Assembly: GCF_030811095.1 (NCBI RefSeq)
Contig: NZ_JAUSQL010000001.1
Coordinates: 186,001 to 250,000 of the forward strand
Origin: Trueperella abortisuis
GTDB lineage: Bacteria; Actinomycetota; Actinomycetes; Actinomycetales; Actinomycetaceae
Direction of reading: 5' to 3'
Length of the DNA: 64,000 nucleotides
The translations under genes were made by a program, and so were the position numbers. Under the pieces are notes generated by a model. It had not been told where the DNA came from. It saw nothing but the letters and a program-made list of their open reading frames with translations, and ran no database searches. Within the stretch, counting starts at the first letter, position 1; every line of letters starts with the position of its first letter. Below are positions 16,998 through 26,913 of this stretch, in pieces.

Positions 16998-19900
16998 CTA
17001 TCCGATCAGCGCGATCGAATTCCACCCATGGCCCGCCTCCCTCGCTGGGCCCCAACCGTTACCGGTGTTGTGGTAGGTGAAGAGCTTGCCATCGTTTCGG
17101 ATGCCGACGAGGTCCAGGCGCCCATCACCGTCCGTGTCGCCGGGAACGGTCACGTGGGTGAAGGCATCCCACCCGTGACCGATGCGATCCGCGAGGCTGA
17201 TGTAGCCATCGGAGGAGCCGGCGTAGAGGTAGAGGCGGCCGTCGCGTCCTGTCGAGATGACATCCGAGACGCCGTCGCCGGTGAGATCTCCGGCTGACAT
17301 GATAGCGCTCATGCCTCCCCACGAGTGGCCGATCTTCGTCCCCGAGTGCATGCCCGAGGGGGTGAGCACGTAGCGGTACAGATCCCCGCTGGGAACGTGG
17401 CGTGCCACGACGAACTCGCTTCGCGACGAACCGATCCTGCCGACGTAGGTGAGGTTGTCCAGGTCCGACCAGCCGTGGCCTGCCTGCTGCCCGCGGGTGA
17501 GGAAGCCATCGCCTTGCGAGTTGTAGAAGAAGGCGCGCCCGTCGTTGAGAGTTACGAGCATGTCGGCGCGCCCGTCGCCGTTCATGTCCGGGATTGGAGC
17601 CATGGAGGCGAAGTCCTGAGCGTCGCAGGATACGACACCCTTGCCGGCGAACTCGCCGTTTCCGAGGCTCGGGTAGAACCGGAGATGACCGTCGGCGTCG
17701 ATCGCCCACAGGTCCGCGAAGCGATCGCCGCTTGCTTCGCCGAGTCGATCGGTGGCCTTCGCCGGGGTTGAGGGCCTGTCGATCGTCTCGCACACCGGCT
17801 CGTCGGGCTCGTCCGGGACGACGACCTTGTCGGGGAATTGGTGGGTCCACGTGGTCTGCGCCTGGGGATCGAGTGTGATGCCGTCCGCGAGTCCGTCCTT
17901 GAGCTGCGCGCTCACCTGCGCGACGTAGCCCGGCTCGACAGACTGAGCTCCGGGGGAGAGGACCGTCGATCCAAGCAGGTATTCGACGTACTCCGACTCG
18001 GGAACCGTGAAGGTCAAGTTCTCATCGTCCCAGGTCGGCTCGTCCGGGACGACCACCGTTTCGAAGGTGTGAACCCACGGGATGAACCTGCCGTCGTTGT
18101 CGTAGAAGGAGTCGGCGAAGTAGTAGCCGTCAGCGGGCTCGGCGGTCACGACGAGCGTCGAACCGGCTTGTCCTTCGTGGCTGCCCGGCGTCACGGGCGC
18201 GCCGTCGACGAGGTAGGTGACCCCCTCGGTGGCGGGGATGGTGTAGCTCAGGCCGTCGTAGGTCGGCTCCGCGGGCTCAACGAGGGTCTTCGGTGCGCCC
18301 GTGCCCCGAATGACTTCAAGCTCGCCGGCAGACATGACGGTTGCGTCTGTGGTGCTCGGCTGTGCGTTGAGGCCTTGGAACCGGAGGTACTTGGCCCGGA
18401 CGCCGTCAAGCGGGACCGTTTGGCGCTCGGCGGAGTCCTCGAAGGATCCCCTTGCGACCGGTTCGCCCCAACCTGCCGGGTCGGAGGGCAGCTCGTTGGC
18501 CGCGTAGATCTCGTAGTCCTTGACGCGACCGTTGACCTGACCCTGCCTCGGCGTGTAGACGAAGCCGCACAGGTCTACCGCTTCCTCGCCAACCTGCAGG
18601 TCGATGTAGTGGGGGTAATCGGGCTGCGAGTTCTGCCACGCGGTGTGCCAGAAGGTGGCGGGGTTGCCGTCAACGGCTGCTTCCTTCGGCCCGTTGGGGG
18701 CTGCCTCGCCCCTCAGTTCCTCCGAGGATGCGGCCACCGCCGTCGGAGATGACGGCAATCCGCAGACGGCCGGGATGGTGGCGCGGACGTCCGTGCTTTG
18801 CTCGCCGGCGGTGACGTTGAAGACGAACTCCGCTTCGCCTCGATACCAGTCAGGCTTGACCTTGAAGGTCACTTCCTTCGCTTCGCCGCCGCCGATGGTG
18901 TCGATGGTCTGAGCGCCGGGGGTGATGAGCCAGCCGTTTTTCACGGGAGGCTTCACGACGACGTTGGTGAGGCTGGCGTCCGTGCGGTTGGTGACCGTCA
19001 CGGTCACGGTGGCCGCCCCGGCGTCGTCGGCGGAGGGGTAGGCGGTGAGGGGGTTGGCGGCGACGGTTGCGGTGAAGGTGCGCGTTGAGGGCTCGATCTT
19101 CCACACGTCGTCCGTCATGTCGCCGGGCAGCTGGACGATTTCGCCGGCAGCGGGCTTGGTGTCCTTCTTGGTCCCGTTGAACTCGACGAAATCGATGTGC
19201 TCCTCGGCGCCGGTGGCGACTGCCAGGCGTTGGAGGGTCACGGCGTTGACGATCTCGAAGGAGCCGTCGCCAGTTGTGAGGAGCATCCACTTTTGCGGGT
19301 TGCGCTCGGCGTAGCCGGTGTTACCGGCCTGGTTGCCCGTGTAGATCTGGGACACGTCCACGCAGGGACGGGCTTCGGGGCGCGCGCCAACCTGGGTCAC
19401 CGTGGAGAGGTGCTTGTACCCGGAGACAACCGAGAGGCACTGGTTGGTCGCCATGTTCTTCAACTGGTAGTAGTGGTCCGGCGTGGAGGTCAGCCTCCAT
19501 TCGTCGCCGTCCCCGAGTGAAGCGTTACCCGCGAGTTGGAGGGACTTGCCGGCCGGCTGAGAGATCGTGTAGACGCCGTCCTCAAGCGGCTTGCGGTTGA
19601 CGTTCTCCCACATGGGCGAACGTTCGATCTTGTCGACGCGCTTCGCCTTGAAGTCCGCGTAGGTCGGGTTATCGGAGGGGTTTCCTCCGCTCCACGTGAT
19701 CTGTGCGACGTAGCGCATCGCCTCGTAGACGTCGAGTTCGACCTCGTTTTCGGTTTGTTTGACGCCGTTGTCGGGCCAGATCGAGAGCTTGGCGCCGAGG
19801 ATGTTGTCGGTCTTGGACACGACGCCGTCGCGGCCCTGGAAGATGTTGACGCCGAAGTTCGGGTCGTTGTACAAGAAGGCCGGACCGTTTGCCTGAATGG

Positions 19901-21884
19901 GGTAGGGGTTGGCCCTGGCGAAGTAGAGTTTGAGGTTCGCGTTGACCAGCCGGTAGCCGTCGTTGGCAAGGGCGTTGGCTGAGCGTCCGGATCCGAGCCA
20001 GTGCTCAACCACGATGTCCTTGTCGAGCGTGACGGCGTGGGTGGCGACGATTCCGTCGTTCCAGATGCGCAGCGTCTTGCCTTTGGCCTTGACATAGCTG
20101 TTGATGTCGTTGATGAAATAGGTGAAGGCGTCAGCACCGGTAGCCAGACTATTGCCGGTGACCTCCCGGGCGTAGCGGGCCAGTTGCGGGTAGGTGGCGT
20201 AGCTTGCCCCCATGAGGTACTCGTCGGCGCCCATGTGCCAGTAGTTGGTGGAGAAGACGCCGTCGTACTCGTCGATGAGTGTCTTGTAGAACTGAACGGC
20301 CTGCGGGTTCGTGATATCGAGGCGATCGACGCTACCGTTGCCGGCTAGGTCCTTCAGCTGGAACTGCGGGAGGTTCTCCAGCCAGATGTTCATGTGGCCG
20401 GGGGAGTTGATCTCGGGGATCACATCGATGCCGTAGGAGTCGGCCTTCTCAACAAACTTCTTCACGTCCTCGCGCGAGTAGTACGAGAACGTGTTGGCGG
20501 CCGGGTAGGCGTCCGACTTGAGCTTCATTTCCATGAGGATGGAGTTGAGCTTGAGGTCAGCCATCTCGTTGAGGAAGCGGTCGATCCACTCGGTGGAGAA
20601 GTTGATCTGGCAGGCGCACAGCGTGACGCCGCGCTCCTTGTAGGCGGGCGTGTCCGTCACCGTTCCGGCGGGAAGGGTCAGACTCTGGCGGAGCATTTGG
20701 GATAGCGTGCGGGTGCCCCAGAATGCGCCGCGTGCTGTGGCGGCCGTGATCGTGACGCCCGCTGGTTGGATGGAGAGGGTGTAGCCCTCCTCGCCGAGGC
20801 TCTCCTTGTGCGTGTCGTCGATGACGATCTCAATCCCTGTCCCGCTGGTTGCTCCCGTGACGGCGTCGCCGTCGGTGTAGGCATTGAGCTCGTCGACGAG
20901 GAGCTGGGCGCTGGCGGCGAAGGCGTCGGGACGAACGACGGTCACGTCCTGCGTGGCAGTCCAGGTTCCCTCGGAACGCACGAACTGCCCGGCCAGGGAG
21001 GGGATGGTGGCCGGGATGGGCATGCCCTCGTAGCTGAAGTCGTAGCTGACGGACTGCTCGCCGAAGAAGGTGTAGCCATCGTGAGGGGTGGCGGTTACGG
21101 TGGTGGCGCCGTCGTTGAGGGCGACGTCGCCCGTGACGATCGCGCCATTGATCTTGTAGTCCACCCCGGCGATCGTCGGCACACTGATGCTCGCGCCGTT
21201 CTCACTCTGGATGGGTGGAGTTGGGGTCACGATGGTGGCGCCGGCCTCGGTGTGGCAGGAGCCGATGAGGCGAATGTCGCCGACGGACGTCAGGTTCTGG
21301 CTGTTGACGAGCGCGGAGAGCGCCTTGAGGGTGACGAACTTGCCGGTTGCGGGCTTCTCAAAGCGGACGACCTGCGCAGAATCTGAGTTCTCGAAGGTGC
21401 CGCTAGCGACCCGGGTGGTGTCGGTGAAGCCGGCGCCATCCTCGATGGGGCTATCCGAGACATGGATCTCGTAGTTGCCGACGATGCCGTTCTGTTTACC
21501 GGTGCCGCTGCTGCCCTGCCGCTGGGTGTACTCGATGCCCGTGAAAGAACAGCCGGCGATGTCCGCACCTGGGAATGTGCCCACGGAGATCCAGTGCGGG
21601 CCGGGGGTCTCGGTGTTGCCCGCCGACCAGTTGGTGTGCCAGTAGGTGGTTGCAACCCCGTCAATCGCTTTAGCGGCGGGGCCGTTGCCGTTGGGCTCCC
21701 GGGTTTCTTCCGAATCTGCATAACCGACGTACAACTGGTCGGGGCCGCCGATGAAGGTGTCGGTTGTGTCGGCGGTTGCGGCTGGGGCGTTGACGATACC
21801 GAAACCGCCTCCCGCCACGACGACGAGTGCTGCCGACACTGCGGCAATAGCTCGCCTAGGCCACGATCTGCTTGCGCTTGTCAC
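16998..21884 (-). CDS. Secreted multidomain GH20 beta-N-acetylhexosaminidase / lacto-N-biosidase candidate
   Basis: 1628 residues from GTG at 21884, chosen for AAAGGAG just upstream. A basic, hydrophobic signal peptide ends near APAATA (residue ~40). Approximate order: F5/8C-like galactose-binding domain (45-205), small beta repeat, GH20 N-terminal domain (300-415), GH20 barrel (415-750) with catalytic D554-E555 in HMGADEYLMG, ricin-like region (765-930), Ig-like NEW3-type domain (938-1035), second F5/8C domain (1045-1180), two more small beta repeats, and FG-GAP/VCBS-type repeats (1380-1628; NGDGRAD, TGDGVSD, DGDGRLD). No LPXTG is present. The lnpABC operon next door suggests it frees lacto-N-biose or galacto-N-biose from mucin or milk glycans; plain hexosaminidase activity is the alternative. 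Confidence 0.88.
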   Translation of the reverse strand: MTSASRSWPRRAIAAVSAALVVVAGGGFGIVNAPAATADTTDTFIGGPDQLYVGYADSEETREPNGNGPAAKAIDGVATTYWHTNWSAGNTETPGPHWISVGTFPGADIAGCSFTGIEYTQRQGSSGTGKQNGIVGNYEIHVSDSPIEDGAGFTDTTRVASGTFENSDSAQVVRFEKPATGKFVTLKALSALVNSQNLTSVGDIRLIGSCHTEAGATIVTPTPPIQSENGASISVPTIAGVDYKINGAIVTGDVALNDGATTVTATPHDGYTFFGEQSVSYDFSYEGMPIPATIPSLAGQFVRSEGTWTATQDVTVVRPDAFAASAQLLVDELNAYTDGDAVTGATSGTGIEIVIDDTHKESLGEEGYTLSIQPAGVTITAATARGAFWGTRTLSQMLRQSLTLPAGTVTDTPAYKERGVTLCACQINFSTEWIDRFLNEMADLKLNSILMEMKLKSDAYPAANTFSYYSREDVKKFVEKADSYGIDVIPEINSPGHMNIWLENLPQFQLKDLAGNGSVDRLDITNPQAVQFYKTLIDEYDGVFSTNYWHMGADEYLMGASYATYPQLARYAREVTGNSLATGADAFTYFINDINSYVKAKGKTLRIWNDGIVATHAVTLDKDIVVEHWLGSGRSANALANDGYRLVNANLKLYFARANPYPIQANGPAFLYNDPNFGVNIFQGRDGVVSKTDNILGAKLSIWPDNGVKQTENEVELDVYEAMRYVAQITWSGGNPSDNPTYADFKAKRVDKIERSPMWENVNRKPLEDGVYTISQPAGKSLQLAGNASLGDGDEWRLTSTPDHYYQLKNMATNQCLSVVSGYKHLSTVTQVGARPEARPCVDVSQIYTGNQAGNTGYAERNPQKWMLLTTGDGSFEIVNAVTLQRLAVATGAEEHIDFVEFNGTKKDTKPAAGEIVQLPGDMTDDVWKIEPSTRTFTATVAANPLTAYPSADDAGAATVTVTVTNRTDASLTNVVVKPPVKNGWLITPGAQTIDTIGGGEAKEVTFKVKPDWYRGEAEFVFNVTAGEQSTDVRATIPAVCGLPSSPTAVAASSEELRGEAAPNGPKEAAVDGNPATFWHTAWQNSQPDYPHYIDLQVGEEAVDLCGFVYTPRQGQVNGRVKDYEIYAANELPSDPAGWGEPVARGSFEDSAERQTVPLDGVRAKYLRFQGLNAQPSTTDATVMSAGELEVIRGTGAPKTLVEPAEPTYDGLSYTIPATEGVTYLVDGAPVTPGSHEGQAGSTLVVTAEPADGYYFADSFYDNDGRFIPWVHTFETVVVPDEPTWDDENLTFTVPESEYVEYLLGSTVLSPGAQSVEPGYVAQVSAQLKDGLADGITLDPQAQTTWTHQFPDKVVVPDEPDEPVCETIDRPSTPAKATDRLGEASGDRFADLWAIDADGHLRFYPSLGNGEFAGKGVVSCDAQDFASMAPIPDMNGDGRADMLVTLNDGRAFFYNSQGDGFLTRGQQAGHGWSDLDNLTYVGRIGSSRSEFVVARHVPSGDLYRYVLTPSGMHSGTKIGHSWGGMSAIMSAGDLTGDGVSDVISTGRDGRLYLYAGSSDGYISLADRIGHGWDAFTHVTVPGDTDGDGRLDLVGIRNDGKLFTYHNTGNGWGPAREAGHGWNSIALIG

Positions 21885-22014
21885 ACATGCTCCTTTGCTC
21901 AATGTGGTTGGTTGGTGTTTGCGATGGTGGTTGGTCGTTGCTAGCGATCGGGGGACCCGGGCGGATGAGCGGCGCGTCGTCGACAATGACGACGGTCCGC
22001 CGTGCTCGGCTACA

Positions 22015-22056
22015 TCTGTGCCCCTGTGCAACATCGAAGGGACACAGGGGCACAGA
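22015..22056. terminator. Hairpin between the lnp operon and the GH20 gene
   Basis: Perfect 14-bp inverted repeat, TCTGTGCCCCTGTG and CACAGGGGCACAGA, around a 14-nt loop. It sits 55 bp after the uridylyltransferase stop and 131 bp before the GH20 start, both on the minus strand. It could end the transporter/lnp transcript or attenuate read-through into GH20. Confidence 0.55.
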
Positions 22057-22110
22057 GGCGAGCGGCCGGCGCAATCGCCAGGCTAAACCTGATGGGATGT
22101 GCTTCGAGAC

Positions 22111-23589
22111 CTATCGCGCCTCGAAGCCGTGGTCGAGGAGCCAGGCCAGGGTCTGCTCCTTGTGCTTGAACACTGCCGTGTTGTCGAGGATGCGCTCGCA
22201 GATGCTGCCCAGCTCGTCGCGGATGGCGGCGTCGATTGCGGCGCGGTCGGTGGAGCCGGCCAGGGCCTCCTTCGTCTCGTCGAACAGAAGGCGGAACTGT
22301 TCGAGGTCGGCCGGGAGGTCGGCGCCGGATTCGATCGCGTCCGCGATCAGCGCCAGCTCCGAGTCGAGGCGGCCGGGCAGGATGAACAGGCCCTGGGCCT
22401 CGATGAGGCCGATGGATTCCTGCTTGACCGCATGGAATTCGGGGTGGGCGTGGAACACACCCGCCGGGAACTCCTCGCTCGTGACGTTCGACCGCAAGAT
22501 GAGGGACATTTCGTATCCGCGTTCGGTGCGAATCACCGTGGGGGAGGTGGCGGAATGAATGCCCTCATCATCGCGGGCGATTATTCCTAGCTCCGGGTTG
22601 GAGTAGGACACCCATGCGTCGTGGATCTTCTCGCAGACGGCCACCACGGTCTCCGCGTCCGGGCTGACCACGCGAACGGCGGTGTTGTGCCAGTCGAGGA
22701 TCTCCACCCCGGCATCCGGATGGTCCGGGTCTTGGACTTCCTTCCACGTCTTCGCGGTGTGCATCGGCAGGAGCTCCCCGCCGCCCTGGTAGTGGTCGTG
22801 GCCGAGCACCGAGCCGCCGATCCGGGGCAGTGCCGCGTTGCAGCCGATGAACAGCGAGGGGTACTGGTCGACGAAGGAGATGAGCTGACGGAAGGCGTCG
22901 GCGTCCACGTGCATCGGGGTGTGAAGGGTGTTGACCGCGATGCCGTGCTCGTCGAGGTAGCCGTAGGGGGAGAACTGCCAGAACCAGTCCTCCGCGCCCA
23001 TCTTCAGCGGCACCGTGCGGAGCGTGAACTTGGCCCGGCCCGCGAAGCCCTCGTTTTCGTGGCAGATCGAGCAGCGCGGGTAGCCGCCGGCCACCGCGTT
23101 TCCCGCCGCCGCCTTCTTCGGGTCCTTGAACTCGGGCTTGGCCTTGTTGATCGTGACGATCAGGCCGCGGGTCTCGAAGCGCGGGTTGCGGTCAAGCACC
23201 GCCCGGCGCACGTAGTTCGACCGGATCGAGTACTCGTAGAGCCAGGCCATCGCGGCGTCCCCGCCCTCGGCGTCGCGCACCTGCGCGAACCGTTCCTGCA
23301 GCTGGGAGGGGATGAGCGTCAGGTAGCCCATCGCCTGGTCACAGACGGCGTCGGCCTGGTAGTCCTCGATGAGGCCCTCGGCGAGTAGCGCAGCCGTGAA
23401 GTCGGCGAGGAGGTCGTCGGGGCGGGTGTAGTCGGCGCCCGTGGCGCCCGTCGGTTCGTAGGAGTTGAGGGCGAACATGGCGAAGATCTGGTTGCGTGCC
23501 CAGTCTTCGTTGGCCGCGTCGAGTTCGAGGCGAGCCTTCGCGTAGTCGACGAGGGCGTCGATCGTTTCGTAGAGGCGACGTAAGCTCAT
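22111..23589 (-). CDS. lnpC: UDP-glucose--hexose-1-phosphate uridylyltransferase (LnpC/GalT class II)
   Basis: 492 residues. It resembles the long, class II GalT family: RLYETIDALVDYAK start, AGGYPRCSICHENEGFAGR with a Cys pair, WQFSPYGYLDEHGI, and GGSVLGHDHYQGGGE with the active-site His region. In the bifidobacterial lacto-N-biose pathway this enzyme exchanges UMP between UDP-glucose and Gal-1-P or GlcNAc/GalNAc-1-P. ATG 23589 shares its A with the TGA of the preceding kinase gene and is better spaced from AAGGA than ATG 23592, so translation is probably coupled. Confidence 0.88.
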   Translation of the reverse strand: MSLRRLYETIDALVDYAKARLELDAANEDWARNQIFAMFALNSYEPTGATGADYTRPDDLLADFTAALLAEGLIEDYQADAVCDQAMGYLTLIPSQLQERFAQVRDAEGGDAAMAWLYEYSIRSNYVRRAVLDRNPRFETRGLIVTINKAKPEFKDPKKAAAGNAVAGGYPRCSICHENEGFAGRAKFTLRTVPLKMGAEDWFWQFSPYGYLDEHGIAVNTLHTPMHVDADAFRQLISFVDQYPSLFIGCNAALPRIGGSVLGHDHYQGGGELLPMHTAKTWKEVQDPDHPDAGVEILDWHNTAVRVVSPDAETVVAVCEKIHDAWVSYSNPELGIIARDDEGIHSATSPTVIRTERGYEMSLILRSNVTSEEFPAGVFHAHPEFHAVKQESIGLIEAQGLFILPGRLDSELALIADAIESGADLPADLEQFRLLFDETKEALAGSTDRAAIDAAIRDELGSICERILDNTAVFKHKEQTLAWLLDHGFEAR

Positions 23590-24716
23590 CATTCTTCCTT
23601 TTCCGTGCTTTGTGGTGCTTCACTTCTGAGCGCGTGCGTGCTTTCCAGCGCGCGACGCACGATCGCGTTCATCTGTTCCATCTTGGTTTCGATGTCCGCC
23701 ACGAGGGCCAACTGGGTGCGGGCCCGCACCAGGTTGTGCGTGGGACTCGCGGTGGCGAAATAGACGTCACCCTCGAGGTAGTCCGTCAGGAAACGCATGC
23801 CGCACTCGAGGGTGAGGAGCTTGACGGAGAAGGCGAGCAGCTGAGCCTCCCTGTCCGTGATGGCATCCCCCATCGTGGTCAGGAATCCCTGGCAGTAGGC
23901 CTCGAAGAGCTCAAGGTTGATCCCCATGTTCGCCGGGTTCGGGTCGTCCTCGTCGGTGGTGGCGGCGCCGGTGCGCAGCGCGTCCCCGAAGTCGTAGAGC
24001 ATCGAGCCGGGCATGACCGTGTCGAGGTCGATGATGGCCCGCGCCTCGTGCGTGCTCGCATCGAACAAGATGTTGTTGATCTTCGTGTCGTTGTGAGTCA
24101 CGCGGTAGGGGATCTGACCGGAATCCAGCAGATCCGTCACCACCGGGCAGTCCGACGCGCGGCTCAGGTACTCCGCGATCTCGGCACGGACGCCGGCGGC
24201 TCTGCCGACGGCGTCCGCCTCAATCGCCGCCTGGAGGTTCGCTAGCCGCCGGGGCGTGTCGTGGAAGTGCGGGATGGTCTCCGCCAGCTGCGTGGCGTCG
24301 AAATCGGCAAGATCCTTCTGGAACTGGCCGAACGCGGCGCCGGCTGCCCGCGTCAGCTCCGGGTCCTTGACCACCGAGTAGGAGACCGTGTTGTGGATGA
24401 ACACGTAGAGCCGGTAGGCGCCGTCCGCCCCGGCGTCGTGAAACAACTCGCCCTCGACCGTGGGGATGACCGTCAGGGTCTCGCGGCCCTTGCCGGCCAT
24501 GAAGCGCGTGACGAGGTCGATGTTGCGCATGAGGCTGGCCGGGTCAGAAAAGATCTCCGTGTTCAGCCGCTGCAGGATGAACATGCCGCGGTCAGTCTCG
24601 ATCCGGTACGTGTGGTTGATGTGCCCATCGCCCCACGGCTCAGCGTGCGACATCTCGCCGATGTCGAAGTGAGCCAGGACCCGATCCAGCACATCCGAGT
24701 TGAATTCCTTGGCCAT
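23589..24716 (-). CDS. nahK: N-acetylhexosamine 1-kinase
   Basis: 375 residues from ATG 24716, which overlaps the lnpA stop codon as TGATG. It has the aminoglycoside-phosphotransferase-like fold: an N-terminal GDGHINHTYRIE lobe, catalytic HND at 208-210 within RVTHNDTKINNILFD, and metal-binding DLDTVMPG at 230-237. These match NahK (LnpB) of bifidobacteria, which phosphorylates GlcNAc or GalNAc at C1 after phosphorolysis of lacto-N-biose or galacto-N-biose. Position between lnpA and lnpC supports the call. Confidence 0.92.
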   Translation of the reverse strand: MAKEFNSDVLDRVLAHFDIGEMSHAEPWGDGHINHTYRIETDRGMFILQRLNTEIFSDPASLMRNIDLVTRFMAGKGRETLTVIPTVEGELFHDAGADGAYRLYVFIHNTVSYSVVKDPELTRAAGAAFGQFQKDLADFDATQLAETIPHFHDTPRRLANLQAAIEADAVGRAAGVRAEIAEYLSRASDCPVVTDLLDSGQIPYRVTHNDTKINNILFDASTHEARAIIDLDTVMPGSMLYDFGDALRTGAATTDEDDPNPANMGINLELFEAYCQGFLTTMGDAITDREAQLLAFSVKLLTLECGMRFLTDYLEGDVYFATASPTHNLVRARTQLALVADIETKMEQMNAIVRRALESTHALRSEAPQSTEKEE

Positions 24717-26878
24717 CAGTCCTCGTAGTCCTTCCACAGGATGCCGGAACCCTCCAGCTCCACATCCACGCTTAGCCCGTTCGGCAGCGAGACCGTGGTC
24801 GCCTGCGGATCGCCCGTGTTGTTGACGACGGCGTAGCAGGAGGTGGCCGGGAAGTAGGCCACCTCGCAGTCGGGGTTGGAGCTCGACCAGGTGGCGTAGT
24901 GATCCTCCGCGCCCGCCACCCAGAACAGGATGCGCTCGAGCAGGCGGGCGTTCGTGGCCGAATAGGGCAGGCCGGACAGGTAGACGCCGCGGCCGGCACC
25001 GTAGTCGTTAGCGGCGAGCTGGACCTCCCCGTTGTGCGCGCGCAACACCGCCGTCTCCTGCGAGATGGGGAAGGTGTTGGTGATCGTCTCGCCGAAGTCG
25101 AGCGGCGAGGTGAACTCGGAGGTGATGAAGTGATCCTCGGTCGGCTCCGGCCAGTACTTGTCCACGTTGAGCGAGCGGTAGATCTCCTGATCCACGCCGA
25201 GCACGTCGGCGAGCTGGAAGAAGCGACCCTGGCGGGAAAGCGCGGTTGGCTGGCCGACGCCCACGAAGCCCTTGCCGCTGCGCACCCACGCGCGGATCGC
25301 GGAGACGAGGGCGGGGTTGGCCCAGGCGTCGTCACCCGAATAGGAGGTGGCGGCGGGGCCGGCGTTGATGATGACGTCGACGTCGTCGGGCACGCCGCCC
25401 TCCAGCACGTCCGCGAACGAGATGAACCGGACGTTCACGCGCATACCCGAGATTGCCTCGAGGATGCCGTAGTAGTTGCGGTTGTACTTGTTCGGCAACG
25501 CGTGCGCGACGGTAAAGCCCTGCCAGGAGCGCTGCTCGCCCCACGCGTCAAGGAACGCGACGGTCAGTTGAGGCTGCGCGCCCACGCCGCCCGAGCGGTC
25601 GTAGATGTCGCGGAACTCGTCGGCGATGTGGGCCACGGCCTCCACGAACGTGGGGAACTTGTTCGCCAGCGACAGGTAGCCGCCGTAACCCATGCGCTCC
25701 AGCGGGGAGCGCAGGATCGCGCGGCGGGCCTTGCGCCAGTTGTCCCACGCCTCAATCGAGGGGTCTGCCCCCTCGTAGAAGCTATCCGGGAAGAAGTAGG
25801 GAAGGAAGCGGCCTTCGTGGTACCGCACGCCCTTGATGTCCGCGATCATGCGGGTGGTGGTGCCGTCGCCCACCGAACCCACGATCGCGTCCATGCCCAG
25901 GCCCGGGTATTCCTTCGAATACGGCTCGGTGCCGATCCACTGGTCGCCGAGGAACATCATGGCTTCCTTGCCAGCCGCGTGGGTCAGATCGACCATGTGC
26001 TTAATCATGTGCTGGACCGAGTGGAAGGTGAAGTCCAGCCAGTCGCGCTGCGGCTTGCCGGGGTTGACGAACGACGAGCCGTAGCTGCCGGCGTCGACGA
26101 AATCCTCCGGGCGCATCCGGTAGCCGTACTGTTTCTCGAAGTCAGCCAGCGCCTGCGCCGAAACGGTGACCTGGAATCCCGTCCAGTCCACGATCTTCTC
26201 GCGCCGAAGGTTGTTGAAGATCAACGTGAACTGGTAGAAGAACGTGGTGAAGCGGACGACGTCGACGTGCGGGTTGTCCGCCAACCACTTCTCTAGGGTC
26301 TCGTACATGAAGTCACGAACCTCCGGGTGGCGCGGATCGAAGGCGATCTCGTGCTCCTTGTCCCCCCAATCGTTCGTGATGTGGTTGTACATCTGGACCG
26401 GATCCCAGATGACGTAGGCGAGGAACGTCACGGTGTACTCGTGCATCGGGGTGGCCCCGGTGATCGTGACGCAATCCGTGGCGGCGTCGTAGCTCCACGA
26501 CGCCGCGGGCAGGGTCTCGCCGGATGTGCGGTCAATGACCTCCCAGTACTGGGCCGGGTCGTCGTCGTGGTTGACCTGGAGCTGCTCGTCAAAGTAGGTG
26601 GCCAGCAGCGGGATGGTGACGGATTCGCCCTCGGCGAGGGTGCGCTCCGAGAGCAGGTAGACCTGCGGGACGTACCTCATCCTGCCGACCATAAACTCGT
26701 TATGGCCACGGGTGGGGAAGTAAGCCGAGTAGACGCGCTTGCCCAAGTCCAGGACGTCATGGTCGAGCTGCGTGCCGTCTGAGTTGCGGACGGCGTCAGC
26801 GCCCCAAAGTTCGGCGAGTTTCTTAGATTCTTCGAAGAAGTTTTCTTCGGTCGGCATGGTGAAGCGGCCGCGTGACAT
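24716..26878 (-). CDS. lnpA: 1,3-beta-galactosyl-N-acetylhexosamine phosphorylase (GH112)
   Basis: 720 residues, the usual GH112 size. It cleaves Gal-beta-1,3-GlcNAc (lacto-N-biose) or Gal-beta-1,3-GalNAc with phosphate to give galactose-1-phosphate and the free amino sugar. Conserved blocks include GRFTMPTEENFFEESKKLAE, NDWGDKEHEIAFD, VVRFTTFFYQFTLIFN, and MFLGDQWIGTEP with the probable general acid at D312. AWVRSGKGFVGVGQPTA and YLSGLPYSATNARLLERIL mark the C-terminal domains. The protein is cytoplasmic. It is followed by nahK and lnpC and preceded by the transporter genes. Confidence 0.95.
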   Translation of the reverse strand: MSRGRFTMPTEENFFEESKKLAELWGADAVRNSDGTQLDHDVLDLGKRVYSAYFPTRGHNEFMVGRMRYVPQVYLLSERTLAEGESVTIPLLATYFDEQLQVNHDDDPAQYWEVIDRTSGETLPAASWSYDAATDCVTITGATPMHEYTVTFLAYVIWDPVQMYNHITNDWGDKEHEIAFDPRHPEVRDFMYETLEKWLADNPHVDVVRFTTFFYQFTLIFNNLRREKIVDWTGFQVTVSAQALADFEKQYGYRMRPEDFVDAGSYGSSFVNPGKPQRDWLDFTFHSVQHMIKHMVDLTHAAGKEAMMFLGDQWIGTEPYSKEYPGLGMDAIVGSVGDGTTTRMIADIKGVRYHEGRFLPYFFPDSFYEGADPSIEAWDNWRKARRAILRSPLERMGYGGYLSLANKFPTFVEAVAHIADEFRDIYDRSGGVGAQPQLTVAFLDAWGEQRSWQGFTVAHALPNKYNRNYYGILEAISGMRVNVRFISFADVLEGGVPDDVDVIINAGPAATSYSGDDAWANPALVSAIRAWVRSGKGFVGVGQPTALSRQGRFFQLADVLGVDQEIYRSLNVDKYWPEPTEDHFITSEFTSPLDFGETITNTFPISQETAVLRAHNGEVQLAANDYGAGRGVYLSGLPYSATNARLLERILFWVAGAEDHYATWSSSNPDCEVAYFPATSCYAVVNNTGDPQATTVSLPNGLSVDVELEGSGILWKDYED

Positions 26879-26913
26879 GGTTTCTCCGTGAGGTAGTAGT
26901 AGGTGGGTGGTGA

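Noticed and set aside
21885..22034. Longer GH20 protein beginning at 22034
   Set aside because: The extra 50 residues would precede a normal signal peptide and span a hairpin arm; GTG 21884 has AAAGGAG correctly placed.
24899..26296. 465-codon plus-strand frame opposite lnpA
   Set aside because: Val/Arg/His-rich antisense shadow of the GH112 gene, with no motif of its own.
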